A DNA stretch of 64,000 nt, taken from NCBI GenBank assembly GCA_021234155.1, contig JAJEKV010000011.1:7921132-7985131 (forward strand). Direction: 5' to 3'. The position numbers were made by a program, and so were the translations under genes. Positions 1-11,499 of the stretch are shown here, in pieces (within the stretch, counting starts at the first letter, position 1; every line of letters begins with the position of its first letter). The notes beneath the pieces were generated by a model, which was given only the letters and a program-made list of their open reading frames with translations, had not been told where the DNA came from and did not search any database. This DNA comes from Isoetes taiwanensis. Taxonomy: Eukaryota; Streptophyta; Lycopodiopsida; Isoetales; Isoetaceae.

Positions 1-602
1 TCAGAGTCATACACTTGAGATATCAGCAAGTCCCCATCTTGAACTGCCAATATTTTGTAAGACTCCTTGTCTTCTTGCAAAAACATTCTTACAATATAAG
101 GTGACCTCATAGATAACATTGGTGGAAGTCTTCTCCAAGTTCTAGCTATGGGATTTGAAATAAAGAAGCATCCACTCTGTGACCCTATGCCCTCTAAACA
201 CAGCAACCCTCCTGCTGATGCAAGCACAAGGAATGACTCCGGCGGCCTACATCTTAAGAAAAATGAAAATGTCATATGCCATTTATTAACCTCTAAATCA
301 TATGCTGCAACAATTCTTCTATGGAAATGATCTGCAAACATGAGAAAGAACGGTTGGCGAGCTGGAACTCTAGCACAGGCTTTAAGAAATGTAGGAGAAT
401 GTAAAACCTCATTCCACTTCTTGCAAACTGACCTCAGTCTAAAGACATCAGAAACGGGCAACCTAGCTAGAATAGGATCTATTAAATGGTCGGGAAGTTC
501 TCTCCATAAGGACTTATCCATGTCGATCTGATTCTGCCTCAGATTTACTGTCATATTCAATCTGCTTGCACTAAAGGGATTCAGAGGATATATTTTCTCC
601 AT
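1..602 (-). CDS. F-box/kelch-type protein, N-terminal part, captured in the CACTA element
   Basis: On the minus strand an uninterrupted frame runs from an ATG at 602 to the window edge, about 200 codons. Residues 35-80 form an F-box (LPDHLIDPILARLP, then RSVCKKWNEVLHSP). These motifs normally bind Skp1 in an SCF ubiquitin ligase. Downstream is the start of a plant kelch-type region: AYDLEVNKW, then a GGLLCLEG-like turn, then NPIARTWRRLPPML and ESYKILAV. The family is about 350-450 residues long, so roughly half is present. An acidic N-terminal extension lies upstream in another frame (867-571), so a frameshift or a later start is possible. The gene lies inside a transposon and is broken in copy B (18780-20735). 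Expression is unknown. Confidence 0.72.
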   Translation of the reverse strand, partial: MEKIYPLNPFSASRLNMTVNLRQNQIDMDKSLWRELPDHLIDPILARLPVSDVFRLRSVCKKWNEVLHSPTFLKACARVPARQPFFLMFADHFHRRIVAAYDLEVNKWHMTFSFFLRCRPPESFLVLASAGGLLCLEGIGSQSGCFFISNPIARTWRRLPPMLSMRSPYIVRMFLQEDKESYKILAVQDGDLLISQVYDS

Positions 603-879
603 ATTGATGCGATTCTCCAATAAATTTAGGATCGAATTCCTCCATTTCATTCTCATCCAACCTTTCCAAATTTAAATTGTTCATTTCTGCAGAGATCCCA
701 GACCCGAGAGAGAAGGGTTCATTACCATCCTCGTCTCTAACTTCCATAGTGAGAATGCTACTCAAGCAATACAAAACATTTTTAGGGTAGGCCCCTAATC
801 GGATCAATGTTGTGCAACCTACAAAGTTCAAAAAATTAGCATTTATAGACTGAGCTATCATGTTCAATGCCAGTCTTTC

Positions 880-2009
880 TAAACAAATCTACTAACCTTG
901 CTTCGGTTTGGTTCTTGTTGGTCCTCTGGCCGCCCTGCCATGCCCTTAGAAAAATGCTACGGATTTTAGAATGTAAAGGGAGAAACTAATGAACTTAAGG
1001 GAAAGAATTTGTTGCAAACACTGCGTTGATCCGAGATCCTAGTTTCAAATCTAGCTTACTTTCTAGATGACAAATGCATTGCAAGAACGAGATATCAAAT
1101 ATATTTTTACCAGATCATATTTTGGAGGTAGATAAAATCGCAGCCACAAATATCTGATATGCATGTAACAGAAAAGATGCGTCCGAAATTGTTTCCAGCA
1201 GGCAAAATCGTCCATCTTCAGTTCCGGCGCTAGGGTTCCAAAGAGCCATGCGAGCAAAACAATCGCATGTCAAGGTAGGTCGCCAGCTATCATGATTTGG
1301 TTCGTAAATCCATTGTCCATTTCGATTTTAATCCTAACATTGGCTCATATGCCTAACTATGTGCATAATGTAACCATTAGCCAGTTAGTCAACCTTCCAT
1401 CTATAGGGTCACCAAACAAATTTCCAAAGAAAGGCCAAGCAATCCACATGGCACCAAGGAATCATGTCATGATGGCAAAATATCAGTTTTATCAGCATCA
1501 CACCAATATGATGTAGCTAATAGAGGGTATTCTTACGTTAAAATAGGTAACCTTACTAGGCATATTGTATCCCATTTCATATACTAATTGTTGATCACAA
1601 CGTTGCGAATGAGGTTCATAAAATATGTATGAAATACACAATAATCAAAAGATTCAAATCCATACACATCCTTTTTTGTGAGCTTTGTAGGTAACTTAAT
1701 GATCATGTACAAAAGAATTAGCAATTATGACGTGTTGGGGTTGCAGGGATGGAACTAAAATGAAGTGAAGCAGTGTGCACATGTGCCTTCGGCAGAATCA
1801 TATTTTAAAGAAGGGCATAGAAAGGACAGAGATGGCTTTGTCATAGCAACGACATCCGAGTCTCCCTATAATATTCAACATTTGCTGCAGCATGATGTTC
1901 ATACAGGAGTTTTTAAGAAGTAAACACGCGGCCAACTTATGCCCAGCAACGTTGGGCAACATTACTAGTTTACGTCATAAGGTTATAGAAGGAAATATGG
2001 AATAGCAAC
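880..2009. other. Interior of CACTA copy A, no gene recognised
   Basis: This stretch holds only short, unrelated frames. It is conserved in copy B (20770-21407 and 22702-23220). The point where copy B carries an extra 1.29 kb corresponds to about 1513 here. I see no transposase or host-gene motif. Confidence 0.6.
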
Positions 2010-2444
2010 AACTACAATAGATATTATGCATGACGGTTGTTCTGACGAATATAGAAAAATAGTCAGCATAATAGTCAAAGAATTAGTCAGGCTAATCATT
2101 AACTTGTTCGTCATATAAATAGTCAGACATTTGGTCAGAAAGTTAGTCAGCCTATTAGTCAAACAATTAGTCAGCCAAATCGTCATGGACCATTCGTCAA
2201 ACTATAAGTCACATTATTAGTCACATTATTAGTCAACTCATTAGTCAAGGTACACGTCAGTTTGGACGTCAAAAAATTCGTCAGATGCATATTAGTCAGT
2301 GTAATAGCCAGATTTTTCGTTAGAGCCAAGCGTCAGCTTGTTAGTCAGATCAACCGTCACTTTAATCGTCAAATATACATTTGACAAATAGTTTTGGACC
2401 CTCTGACGATTTTTCTGACGTTTAGTAGTCATTCTCTTGTAGTG
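2010..2444 (+). repeat. CACTA subterminal repeat array and right terminus (copy A)
   Basis: About 430 bp contain more than 25 copies of a short motif of the form TTAGTCAG, ATAGTCAG or CGTCAG, in direct and reversed forms. They end in the terminal inverted repeat at 2415-2444. In CACTA elements such arrays are binding sites for the element's own proteins. The matching left array is 17336-17665. Confidence 0.82.
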
Positions 2445-3823
2445 TCAAGTGAAGATGATTTCATACGATTTGGAAATGGATGGGCCTGCATTAAAAGTGA
2501 GTGAAGATGATGATGAGACTGGCTTCAAGCCCATCGTGCCACTATGGAAATTAGATCGCAGCGTACTTCTGGGAAATGTGCTTCATAAACTACCACTTTA
2601 TGAGCATCAGAGAGGACCAGCCTTGGAAGGTACAAAGAAGCTATCTTCTTTTGGTTGTTCAAATGTTTAGGCCTGGAAAAGAGGTAACAGTTGATGAGAG
2701 GGTTATTCCTTCAAGGAATAATCTCAACCCTGTACAAATCTATAACCCAAAGAAACCACATAAGTTTGGAGCTCAATTATGGACGCCATGCGAATCTTTA
2801 TCCGGTTATTGCTTGCAATTCTCCATCTATGACAAGGTTGAGCAAAAAGAGGGTCTCGCATTTTATGCCGTGTCTCACCTTGTATCCAAGTTACATTCTC
2901 GTGGGCATCATGTCTTTTTTTATCGCTATTTCACTAGCAAGAAGCTTCTTGATTGGCTTTCCGCAAGGTGTCAAGGTGGCTGTGGTACAGTGAAAAGTAG
3001 CTGCTATAAGATGTTCCCATTGAAAGAGCTGAAATTATCATCAAGCAAAAGAGAGAATGTTCCAAGAGGTACGTATAATTTGCCTATTGCGAAAGATCTG
3101 GAAATTGTAGTTTGTGCATGGCAAGATAAGGATGAGATACTATTCACATCCAATTGCATTGGTGTGGAACAAACGGCAGTGAAGAGATTGGTCAAACCGG
3201 CAAAGAGAGAAGAAGTTTGTGCTCCTGAGATAGCAGCAGCATATAATAGGCATAAAGCTGGATGTGATGTTCATGATAGAATGTGTTTGGCTTCAAATTA
3301 CAGCTTAGAGAGGGAAATGGTTCAATGGAAGTGGTGACATGTCTTATTTTGGGGATTGCTAGACTCTGTTCTAACCAATGCTTACATAATATTCAAGCAT
3401 TGGAATCCAGATAATTCACATTATCAATTCCTTATATAATTGCAATGCCAACTTGTTGAGAATACTTTGAATGGAGGACCTGTGACACGCAACTCCTTTG
3501 CCTCATGTACCTGGGTTCACAATACAAATTATAAAAGTGAAGGAGAGCACAGAGTTTGTGTAGTGCATGCTGCGCGGCGTATATTAGAAAAATGCAATGG
3601 TGTAGTCCATGATTCTGCCAAGGCAGTAAGAACGCGCTTTTTTTGTGAAGATTGCAAAGTTTATGTATGCCCTGGAGCTTGTGATAGGTTTCTACATTCA
3701 GAGGGATGGTATAAGTTGGAATCAAATAAGAGAGCTTTGAAACATATGAAAGCTACAACCAGGTCTGCACATGGTATTTCTAGTGCAGCTCATTTATTTG
3801 TTGTGATGTACAGAAAAATGTAA
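2445..3823 (+). pseudogene. piggyBac-type transposase, catalytic and C-terminal part, copy A
   Basis: The frame from 2660 to 3336 carries the piggyBac DDE domain: VDERVIPSRNNLNPVQ, then NPKKPHKFGAQLWTPCES, SGYCLQFSIY, a GHHVFFYRYFTSKKLLD block, and a downstream YNRHKAGCDVHDR (the usual YN..MGGVD region). From 3440 to 3823 a C-terminal cysteine-rich segment follows (CVVHAARRILEKC, then FFCEDCKVYVCPGACDRFLH), matching the zinc-binding tail that reads transposon ends in this family. Acidic N-terminal sequence runs from 2445. Relative to copy B, copy A lacks 17 bp near 2466, which shifts the frame. Another shift near 2660 and a stop at 3335 separate the parts. The upstream AT-hook exons of the same gene are seen at 16383-17335. 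It is not functional as read. Confidence 0.85.
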
Positions 3824-4036
3824 TCTCCAACACTAGTACATGCTGATTTAGTACATGCATAATCTCCACAACCAGGTCTGCAAATTGTATCTTGTTATAA
3901 GCTATTGAATATATAACAGGTTCAAACTTATTGTGAAACATTTTGGATCGGCATCTGTATCAGAAAACATTTTGATGATGATCAGATATAAAAAGAACAG
4001 GAAGGCGGCATTGATAGATACAGGGGAAGCCGTACT

Positions 4037-4058
4037 GGGTAAAAGCACGCTGTGGTGT
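4037..4058 (+). repeat. Left terminal inverted repeat of the 10.1-kb transposon
   Basis: These 22 bases starting GGGTAAAAGCACGC are the exact reverse complement of 14111-14132. The next bases do not match, so the repeat is 22 bp. TACT at 4033-4036 is the target duplication. Confidence 0.93.
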
Positions 4059-5041
4059 TCCAATTCGGCTGTCCCCCCTGTCCCCCCAAAATGTGGCATT
4101 GCATCCACCACTTTTGTGGTATGAAAGTATAATTATGGCACCGCTCAGCTGCCGGTATTTAAGAATAGAGTCCCGCTCAGCTGTGGGGGAAGTTCTAATT
4201 TCAAAAACTAAAATTCAAATTCAAATTACTATTCTTTGGCCCCTTCCTGTTCTTTGCCTCCCTCCCTGCTGTGAGCTCCAATCCATTGTGGATATGGATG
4301 TTAATGAGGTAATCTGTACACAAACCGGCATTTCAGACAGGAGAAAACGAAGAAGAACCAAGGAACAAGAAATGTTGAAGAAAAGATGCCAGAGGAAAAG
4401 AAGAAGAGAAGAAAAATTGGAGCTTGCAGAATCGGCAGAAGGATCCGGTTCATCAAGAAGTGCAAGCAGTAAACGCCGTATTGTCCTTAGTTTGCTAACG
4501 TCTTTCCATAAACAGACCAAAAGAATGGAGGATGGCACGAAGAAAGAAATTTTACTTGATTTTTTGAGGGATAAAACATTGGAAAAATTCATAGGTGAAG
4601 AATTAAAGGATTTGGAAGCCAAGAGCATCGTTATAAGGAGCCTCACGGGACTCCATGCGATATCAAACTCTCTACCAAGCAATGATCGCCTAGCGACCAA
4701 GAATAGCTGCCTTGCAATAAACAGACCACGCCGTGATGCGATTCTGAAACAAGTGACAAAATCAGCCAGTGAGATCTTGGAAAGGTATTAGGTGTTCACC
4801 CAAGAAACCCGCAAAAAGGCAAAGAAAAAAGAGGGAAGAGATCGATTACAATGGTGGGAAATGGGTTTCTTATAAGAGGGCTAAAAGATTCGATGCAATT
4901 TCAGATGAACATATAGAAAAGATTCAAAAATTTTGGATTGAGAACACCGAGAGTGTCTCCTAACACAAAGGATGTTAGAACTAGAAGATTGGAGAGAAAT
5001 GTAAGAGAAGAACACATGCCCACTATCCGGAGGAATCACAT

Positions 5042-6845
5042 GTTAGTTTATTTACATTAATCATGTTTTCTTAGTTATGGTGCTTAGTATGGTGGTGCAT
5101 GTGGTGGTTATTGTGTTGTATGATTGATTGTTGTAATCTTGATCAAGATGTGAATTGTGTGTAGCTATAACTAACCCGATCACGAGATACAATTTTTGTT
5201 GAATAAAGACAACCTGTTGGAAAGTATGATATATTAAAAAGGATCTTACAAAATTTGGCTTTACAAAATTTGGCTTTCCATTGAAAGCTCGTACTGGAGA
5301 ACTAAATTTACATGCATGATTTCCTAAGCAAATGTGAAATGCCGGTATGATCGCTCGAGAACTGGTGCATCCAAAATTATTGTTTTACGCACTAAAGCAT
5401 CTAAGCTTTCTGCGGTCATCCCCAATTTAACAGATGAGGTTTGCGGTGCTTCCTCGCACCCCCGGTGGTAAGTATGCAATTTTGCCAATAAAATCTATTT
5501 GTTGTGAGAGTCGAGCGGACAAGTGATGAGAGCAAATATACCGGTACCCCTTGCAAACATGTAACATAAGCTCATGAACTCGCCTAAGAGCTCTCTTCCC
5601 CGTCAATCGACTCCAAGCATAGCCATTGAAGGCCCAAAGATCGGTCTGTTGTATGCCTTTAGGTTGGATTCGAAATGAAGCAAAGAAGGTGGATTTAGGC
5701 ATATCCACCTTCAGAGATTTATCATGAGCCCCTGTTTAACATGTCTTTGAATGCCCTCCTCGCTCACCCTACAATAGCCGTAGTGATCTCTCGAACATCC
5801 CTCCTACCATGTTGCGGAATGAACTTCTTCGATTTGGCGAATTGGGAATGAAACGCCAAAAAATCAAACGTAGGAACGGGATTTAGGACCCCAGATCCTT
5901 TTCTAATGATTAGAAGAGGAATGTAATTATTATCGAGGGTGTATGCAATTTCAGAAGTGTTTATAAGAGCAAAAGGCAGATGATTTTTATGTCGCAGACG
6001 AAATAGGATAAAAGTGATGTGATGTGATGTGATGTGTGTCGCGGATGGTGTGGTGTGGTGTGGTGTGGTGTGGTGTGGTGTGGTGTGGTGTGGTGTGGTG
6101 TGGTGTGGTTTGTGGTGTGGTGTGGTGTGGTGTGGTGTGGGTTGCGTTATGTCCATGGTGTCATGTGGGTGTGTGCATGTTAATGTATGATCTGGAGAAT
6201 CTCCCCCCCCTCACCCCACCACACCCCATCTATCCCACCACCATAGACTACCACCACATCTTTTTGCACCACCACATTACCACCACATGCACACACATCC
6301 CACCACATCCCCGCCACACCCCCTCCACCACCACCACCACACTCCACCACCACCACATCACACCACAATCCACAACACCACACCACACCACCACCACTAC
6401 ACCCCCCCCACCACACTCCACCACCACCACACTCCACCACACACCACCACGACCACCACACCCCACCACCACACTCCACCACACCACATCATAGCACCAC
6501 ACACCCCCACCACCACACCACACACCACTCCACCACCCCCACCACCACGCCCCACACACCACTCCACCACACTCCACCACCACCCCCCACCACCACCCCC
6601 CCACCACCACCACACACCACTCCACCACCCCCCACCACCACAATCCACCACCACTCCACACTCCACCATTTGGTGTATGGTGTGTGGTGAATGGTATGGT
6701 ATGTGGTGGGGTGAGGTGTGGTGTGTGGTAATGTACACATCACTAAGGTGCTCGTTCTGGTGAATATGATGAGTGTGGGGCATGGTATGGTGCATGGTTT
6801 GGTGTGGTATACACATCCTAACAGTTTAGTGTTCATTTCATGCAG
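5042..6845 (+). other. Probable intron of the transposase gene
   Basis: A GT at 5042 and a pyrimidine-rich ATTTCATGCAG acceptor ending at 6845 bracket sequence with no family motif, between two blocks that are contiguous in related proteins. The exact donor is uncertain because the reading phase does not match cleanly. The intron contains the simple-sequence block 6010-6830. Confidence 0.5.
6010..6830. repeat. Simple-sequence block, TGGTG then CCA-rich
   Basis: First comes a run of TGGTG units (about 6045-6150). Then follow about 480 bp of CCA/CCAC-rich sequence (6200-6670), and then again TGGTG-like sequence to 6830. All long frames here are low-complexity artefacts. A similar block on the opposite strand lies in an intron of the minus-strand gene (12553-13125). 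Confidence 0.9.
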
Positions 6846-8455
6846 ATGCTATTGTTCAAGAGGTTTCTAGACCAACATCCAGAAATTAAGATTCGTCTTC
6901 GAGCTTTTGAGAAGCTAAAACCCTGGTTTGTTGTGAAATTGAAGGACTTCAATAGTTGCTGTTGCATTCAGCACGTGAGGATGCAAATGCTAGTGGATGG
7001 ACTCAATGGGATGAGAACCAAACATCCGAAGAATTGCACTTGCACCTGCGATGTTTGTAGATCACATGAACTTGGTCAATGCAGGGCACATCAGCATAAA
7101 ATTGCAAGTACAGGAAGCTTGTGGAGATCTATATTGTGTCCAAAGAGTGAATTAGATGAGTTTCACAAGAAGGCGTGCATCCTTGGAAATTGTGAGCTGT
7201 GTGGAATCAAGAAGTTTCAGACCTGTCCCATGGAAGGAAGTGGCGTTAGGGAAAGTGAAATGGGAGTACATTGACTATGAAAAAGACAACGTCTTGAGTT
7301 CTGGTAGGAGACTGACTCATCAGTACAATGAGACAGAACCCAAGGAGCTTTTGGATAAACTGAAAGAGCGTCTAAAAATCTTTCCACTGCATAATTTCAA
7401 GGTACCAATGGCAGTAAAAGCGGTTTAAGGAGCTTACGGAGAATCTCCCAGCGGATGCATGTCTCTCGGCAAAGTGGATTTTGCGAGAGAACTATACATT
7501 CAAGGAACAAGAGGAGGGTGCGGTCGATCTTATTTGGGTCAATAACCGATTACCATTTTGGTTCAAATAACATATCGGTATGATGACTCGATTGGCGGAT
7601 GAGATTATCAAGGAAACACATTACTATGTATCGATGATAGGGAACACGATACTTTGTTCAGGCAACACCGCTTCATGAAGCACCACAAATATCCGGAGCA
7701 GTAAAGGAAGGGTTCCAAAGAGACATTATATGTTTTCGGATGGTGCAAACATCTCAATTCAAGGCTTCTAGACCATTTTACTTTGTGGCTAGGTACACAA
7801 AAGCATTAATCGATGTCTATATGATGTGGAATTTTTTGGTTCTAACCACGGAAAAGGTGAACACGATGGCAAAAGCCTCTTTGAGTTGAAGAGATGGTTA
7901 AGACAACTGCAATTAAAATACAAAGAAAGCATAAAATTGGGTAATGCTCATGAAGTGTAGAAGTTGCCGAAGAGATGTTTACTTGTGGAACATCCGAAAG
8001 TGGATGAACACATCTGAAACCAAGAAGAGGAAGAATATAAAAAGGTTCTTTTGGGAAGTCAAGGTGGAGGATATAGATAGAAAGAAAGCATGGGGTCCAG
8101 AAAGGATTTTGGACACTAGGCAGATCCATTGTGTACATGCATTCAATCCTGAATCTCCATTGCAGTTGCACACGAGGGAACTTTCATGCTTCTGCAGCTA
8201 CTGCTTGGATGGCATGTGGGACAGTTGTGTGAACAAGCACTACGTTGATGATTGGAAACTTCAAGTTATTGTACCATCCTCCAATGTGCATGCCGACATT
8301 GAGGACCGTAAATCCAGCAGGTCCTTGTTCTCCTCCAATCCCACGATGTTAGCAGAGGCACTTAGAGTTGGTGATAATTTTGCTGTTGTTGCTCCGAAAG
8401 GGAATGATGAGGGTTCTGAATTTTGGATTCTGATGTGCACAAAACCAAAATGGAT

Positions 8456-8758
8456 TTCAGGTCAAGTTAACGCTCGGAATGATGCTTATGGCTTTAAGCC
8501 TTACTGTGCTTGCATGGAAGACCTGATTTAGTGAATATGTGGATCTCTCTTTGGTGCTGGTTGGAGGAAATGATACTGCCTTTGGATTTTAAGCTTGGCT
8601 TTATATGGTAGAATTCTTCCTATCCGATCCATCTTGGGATCATTCTATTTGATTAAATACTTCCTATCTGGCCTATTGTGGAGCCTTAATAAGGTGGTTG
8701 TACCATGATTCTATTAATATATAAAATATCTTGCATTCAAAAAAAAAAAAAAAAAAAA
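8456..8758 (+). mobile_element. 303-bp LINE 3' end inserted in the transposase gene
   Basis: The insert ends in a poly(A) run at about 8738-8760. It is flanked by a 15-bp duplication, AAAACCAAAATGGAT, at 8441-8455 and 8759-8773. Removing it joins TKPKW to IVEKDF in frame and restores the transposase C-terminus. It is too short to carry LINE coding motifs; the assignment rests on the A-tail and duplication. Confidence 0.85.
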
Positions 8759-8999
8759 AAAACCAAAATGGATAGTGGAGAAAGACTTCCAACTCAATGG
8801 AACATGGTACCTCGCCGGTGATAGTGTCATAGAAGGTATGTATTACAAGAAGGGCGCAAGATCAACCGTCAGCTATGATCTTTGCAAGAAAGACGCTTTA
8901 GGCATAGTATTCACAACACGATGACCAGGCAATCGGACTTCACATGCCACCAACTAAACGCCAAAACAGGACTGTATATAGGCTGGATCCTTTAGATGA

Positions 9000-9496
9000 G
9001 GAGAAAATTTTACTGAATTTACCCAAGTTCTTTCGATGATGATGAAATGTAAAACCATTCTGTAGTTTTCAGAACTCATGTGAAGTTTTGTGCTTCAGCT
9101 GTGAAAATGAGTTTGTTTTGATTTCTTTTGAAGATTTGAATTCTTCTGAAACACTTGATTCCTTTGTTTGTGAGATGAATTGAATATGAATTTTCATTGA
9201 AATGAATCGAGGTTACAATAACAATTATGTACATAAGAAAGATATACAGTGATTTAAGTACGAGGTGACTCATGCACCTACATACTTCCCAATACATATG
9301 TTCCTCTCAGCCCAGCTTTTGTTGCTTCTAATCTTAAAACTTCAAGCATGAACACTCTAACATCAACTAGATCCTGGTCCGAAATGTCCACAAAACAAGT
9401 AGGTTAACCACACTTTGTCAATAACAGAGTTTGGTTTGTCTGCTGCATTTAAGTTGACTTACTAGATCAGGCAACAATATATTCACTCCTTTTAAG
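9000..9496. other. Interior of the 10.1-kb transposon, no gene recognised
   Basis: This is AT-rich sequence between the end of the + strand transposase and the last recognisable piece of the - strand protease. The two genes converge here, so it probably contains both 3' ends. I see no motif. Confidence 0.5.
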
Positions 9497-9930
9497 TACC
9501 CCTCACAAATTTGTGCATAAACGAACATATGGCAGGGCCACATGAATGACCATCGGTTTGAAGAGTATGCTCGAAATTTTCACAACATCCGAGGTTGTAA
9601 AGCTGAAATTATCGCGGTCCAAGCAATTCCGTGAACCCGCGACTCAAAGTTTGTTGTCATTGTGCCACAACAAAGAAAATGCAATGAGCAAGCACTAACC
9701 TCTCAATATGTTCCGCTTACGCCATGCAAGCCCGAAGCTATCAAAGTGATATATCCCCGGTTTATATCTCAGGCGAGACACGCGCGGGCTTACAATCGAG
9801 AAAACAGGTCCAAAGTGATGTCCATCACAAGCAGGCAAAAACATGTAATCGCACTTATCCGCATTCACATGTTTCCTTATTGTTTTGTAACTATTTATGT
9901 CCTTGGACAATGTCGAAAGTGAAAAAGAGG
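9497..9930 (-). pseudogene. Ulp1-type (C48) cysteine protease domain, decayed
   Basis: On the minus strand a block at 9910-9695 reads DKCDYMFLPACDGHHFG and later GIYHFDSFG. These are the positions of the catalytic histidine and aspartate in the Ulp1/SENP fold. About 130 bases further on, in another frame (9562-9497), is QTDGHSCGPAICSF, the glutamine and catalytic cysteine motif. Family members cleave ubiquitin-like proteins such as SUMO. Ulp1 domains are known passengers of several plant DNA transposons. Order and spacing fit one domain broken by frameshifts or an intron. The N-terminal boundary is unclear. Whether this and the HAD domain upstream were one gene is unknown. Confidence 0.72.
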
Positions 9931-10319
9931 GTCAAAGAAATGAAAGGGATGGCTCATTCCTTGGAGAATCAAGTAGTATTCCATGTATCTGCAAACATAT
10001 GCATATCATCTGGCACAATCCTGATGATCACAAATCAGATGAAAGTATCACCTTGAGAAGAGGAGGATCAATTGATCATTGAACCACTGTATCGCCTTTC
10101 CAAAATTTTGATGTCGGTGGAGGTAATCACGACAGTTTTTGATTCCACTCAAAGACCACTTCCAGATGTGTATTTGGCTTTAGATAGTCAGGGACTGCCG
10201 AAGCTCTATCATCTCTAGTTCTAAACACACACGAGAACATTTGCTCACAATCCATTCAAATTATCATAGAAATTCTTTTACTTATATTGACTTTCAAAGA
10301 GTTTTACAAGATTCATTTA

Positions 10320-10990
10320 TGAAAATACTTGTCGAGCATTTTCATGCGCTTGCGCCGACTCTTCGTAATCCCACATGTTCCACATTTGATGTTCCTTCAC
10401 ATAAGCTGGCACACTTTTCAAGAGCCGTAAGTCCCTCCAGCCATGGTTTGAGTTGCTCCAAAAGGAAATTAGAATCCAACCCGCCTGAGCAAAACTATTT
10501 GGACATATCATTGTGTTCTTGGTTGGCGTAACCCTTATATCTCTTTGGCCATCTATCAACAATGTGTTTGTCACCGGTATCTCCAAAATTTCTGGTACAC
10601 TTTGGACAGATCCTTAAGGAAAATTGGCTTATTAACCACTTTTAATTTTGTGTTGGTGCGGTCATCCCGATTCCAAATAAAAAGAAATCTGCCCTTATAT
10701 TCCTCAAGCAAAGAACTTTCTCGTCAACAAGTCAACATTACTCTTAGCCATCTTTGGACCACAATGCAATCTCAAATTTTGAAAAACACCATTCTAAGAA
10801 CTCCACGAAATCCGGGCCTGAAATCAAGCAAGACTTTTGATGGTTCAATTTACGGATGGTCACTTCGCGCTCTACCGATGCGGGGATCCTCTCTTTCAAG
10901 TCATAAAACTTGCCTAAAACCCCATTAAAATCCGAACAAGGAGAATTTCCAGTTAACCTCTTGGTTTTGTTGGTTGAGGTTGTATTGGAC
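10320..10990 (-). pseudogene. HAD-family phosphatase (NLI/FCP1-like), decayed
   Basis: Minus-strand pieces give the parts of an FCP1/NIF-like HAD phosphatase in order. They are DFNGVL near 10935 (motif I region), SGPDFVEFLEWCFSKFEIAL with WS near 10780, FVWNRDDRTNT then KPIFLKDLSKVYQKF at 10680-10590, and TNTLLIDGQRDIRV then NTMICPNSF at 10565-10490 (usually LLIDDSP). The second motif I aspartate is asparagine here, as in many plant relatives. Stops and frame changes separate the pieces, and some may be introns. The gene lies between the Ulp1 domain and the coiled-coil gene on the same strand, so it was either captured or is part of a composite element protein. Confidence 0.65.
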
Positions 10991-11499
10991 TCGTTGAGCG
11001 TACCGTGATCTTGTCCAGATCCGGGGTTTCTTTGTCAACTTCATCACCCGTGATCCGCATTTGGCTCATATTCAAGACCAAAACTTTTTTCTCGGTGAAG
11101 GACCCCGCATTTAATGAATCTCAAGGGAATTAATTTTCCCCCTAAATCGATGCACTAGGAATCTCTTCGTCATGGCTTCCAGTTGCAGAGCATTTATCTC
11201 GCAACATAATTGAAATGAGGAAGACCACGAAAAATACAAAAAATAAATCATGTATGTGGCATCGGTATTTACTTGATAATGATCGCATTCGATTGACTAT
11301 CCAAATTTCGTTTTTGAGTCTCCATGCCGTCGGCAAGAAACCGGGATTGACTTGGAGTATCAAATGGGATGAATTCTAGGTACAACCGGAGGTATCTTGC
11401 GCCTCATAACTGATCGAGGCGTGGATAACCGTTGGATATCCTTGGTCTCAAATTTCTGCAATTCTGCAAACACTAAGTCAAGAGACCTCGCGGACAACA

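Larger units (their letters stand above)
1..2444 (+). mobile_element. CACTA (En/Spm-type) transposon, copy A, right part
   Basis: This is the right-hand portion of a CACTA element whose full-length paralogue is 17336-23631. It ends at 2444 in TTGTAGTG, the reverse complement of the CACTACAA terminus, and is followed by TCA, the 3-bp target duplication seen in the full copy. The last 430 bp are filled with short GTCAG/CGTCA motifs typical of CACTA subterminal regions. Inside is a captured F-box gene on the minus strand. No CACTA transposase is visible, so the element is probably non-autonomous. Its left end lies before the window. Confidence 0.85.
4303..8924 (+). pseudogene. Transposase with SDG and HGKG motifs, split by intron, frameshifts and a LINE
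   Basis: The first coding block (about 4303-5040) starts MDVNEVICT and has a very basic helix-rich N-terminus. After a frame change it ends in FWIENTESVSPNTKDV, a segment usual before the zinc region of this family. An intron with a large CCA/TGG array follows; an acceptor lies just before 6846. The next block has the cysteine-rich segment (KDFNSCCCIQHV, then CTCTCDVC and CELCGI). The catalytic region follows over several frames: NYTFKEQEE, then FSDGANISIQ near 7735, then EFFGSNHGKGEHDG near 7850. The C-terminal part is interrupted by a LINE at 8456-8758 and resumes (WIVEKDFQLNGTWYLAG) to a TGA at 8922. Similar proteins with SDG and HGKG are widespread in animal and protist genomes and usually left unnamed. 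Confidence 0.82.

Noticed and set aside
2010-2444. Regular short repeats as a possible origin or CRISPR
   Set aside because: The array ends in a CACTA terminus with the right target duplication and is mirrored at the other end.
6036-6836. Long open frames rich in Trp/Val/Gly or His/Thr/Pro on both strands
   Set aside because: They are translations of TGG/CCA simple sequence, open in many frames at once.
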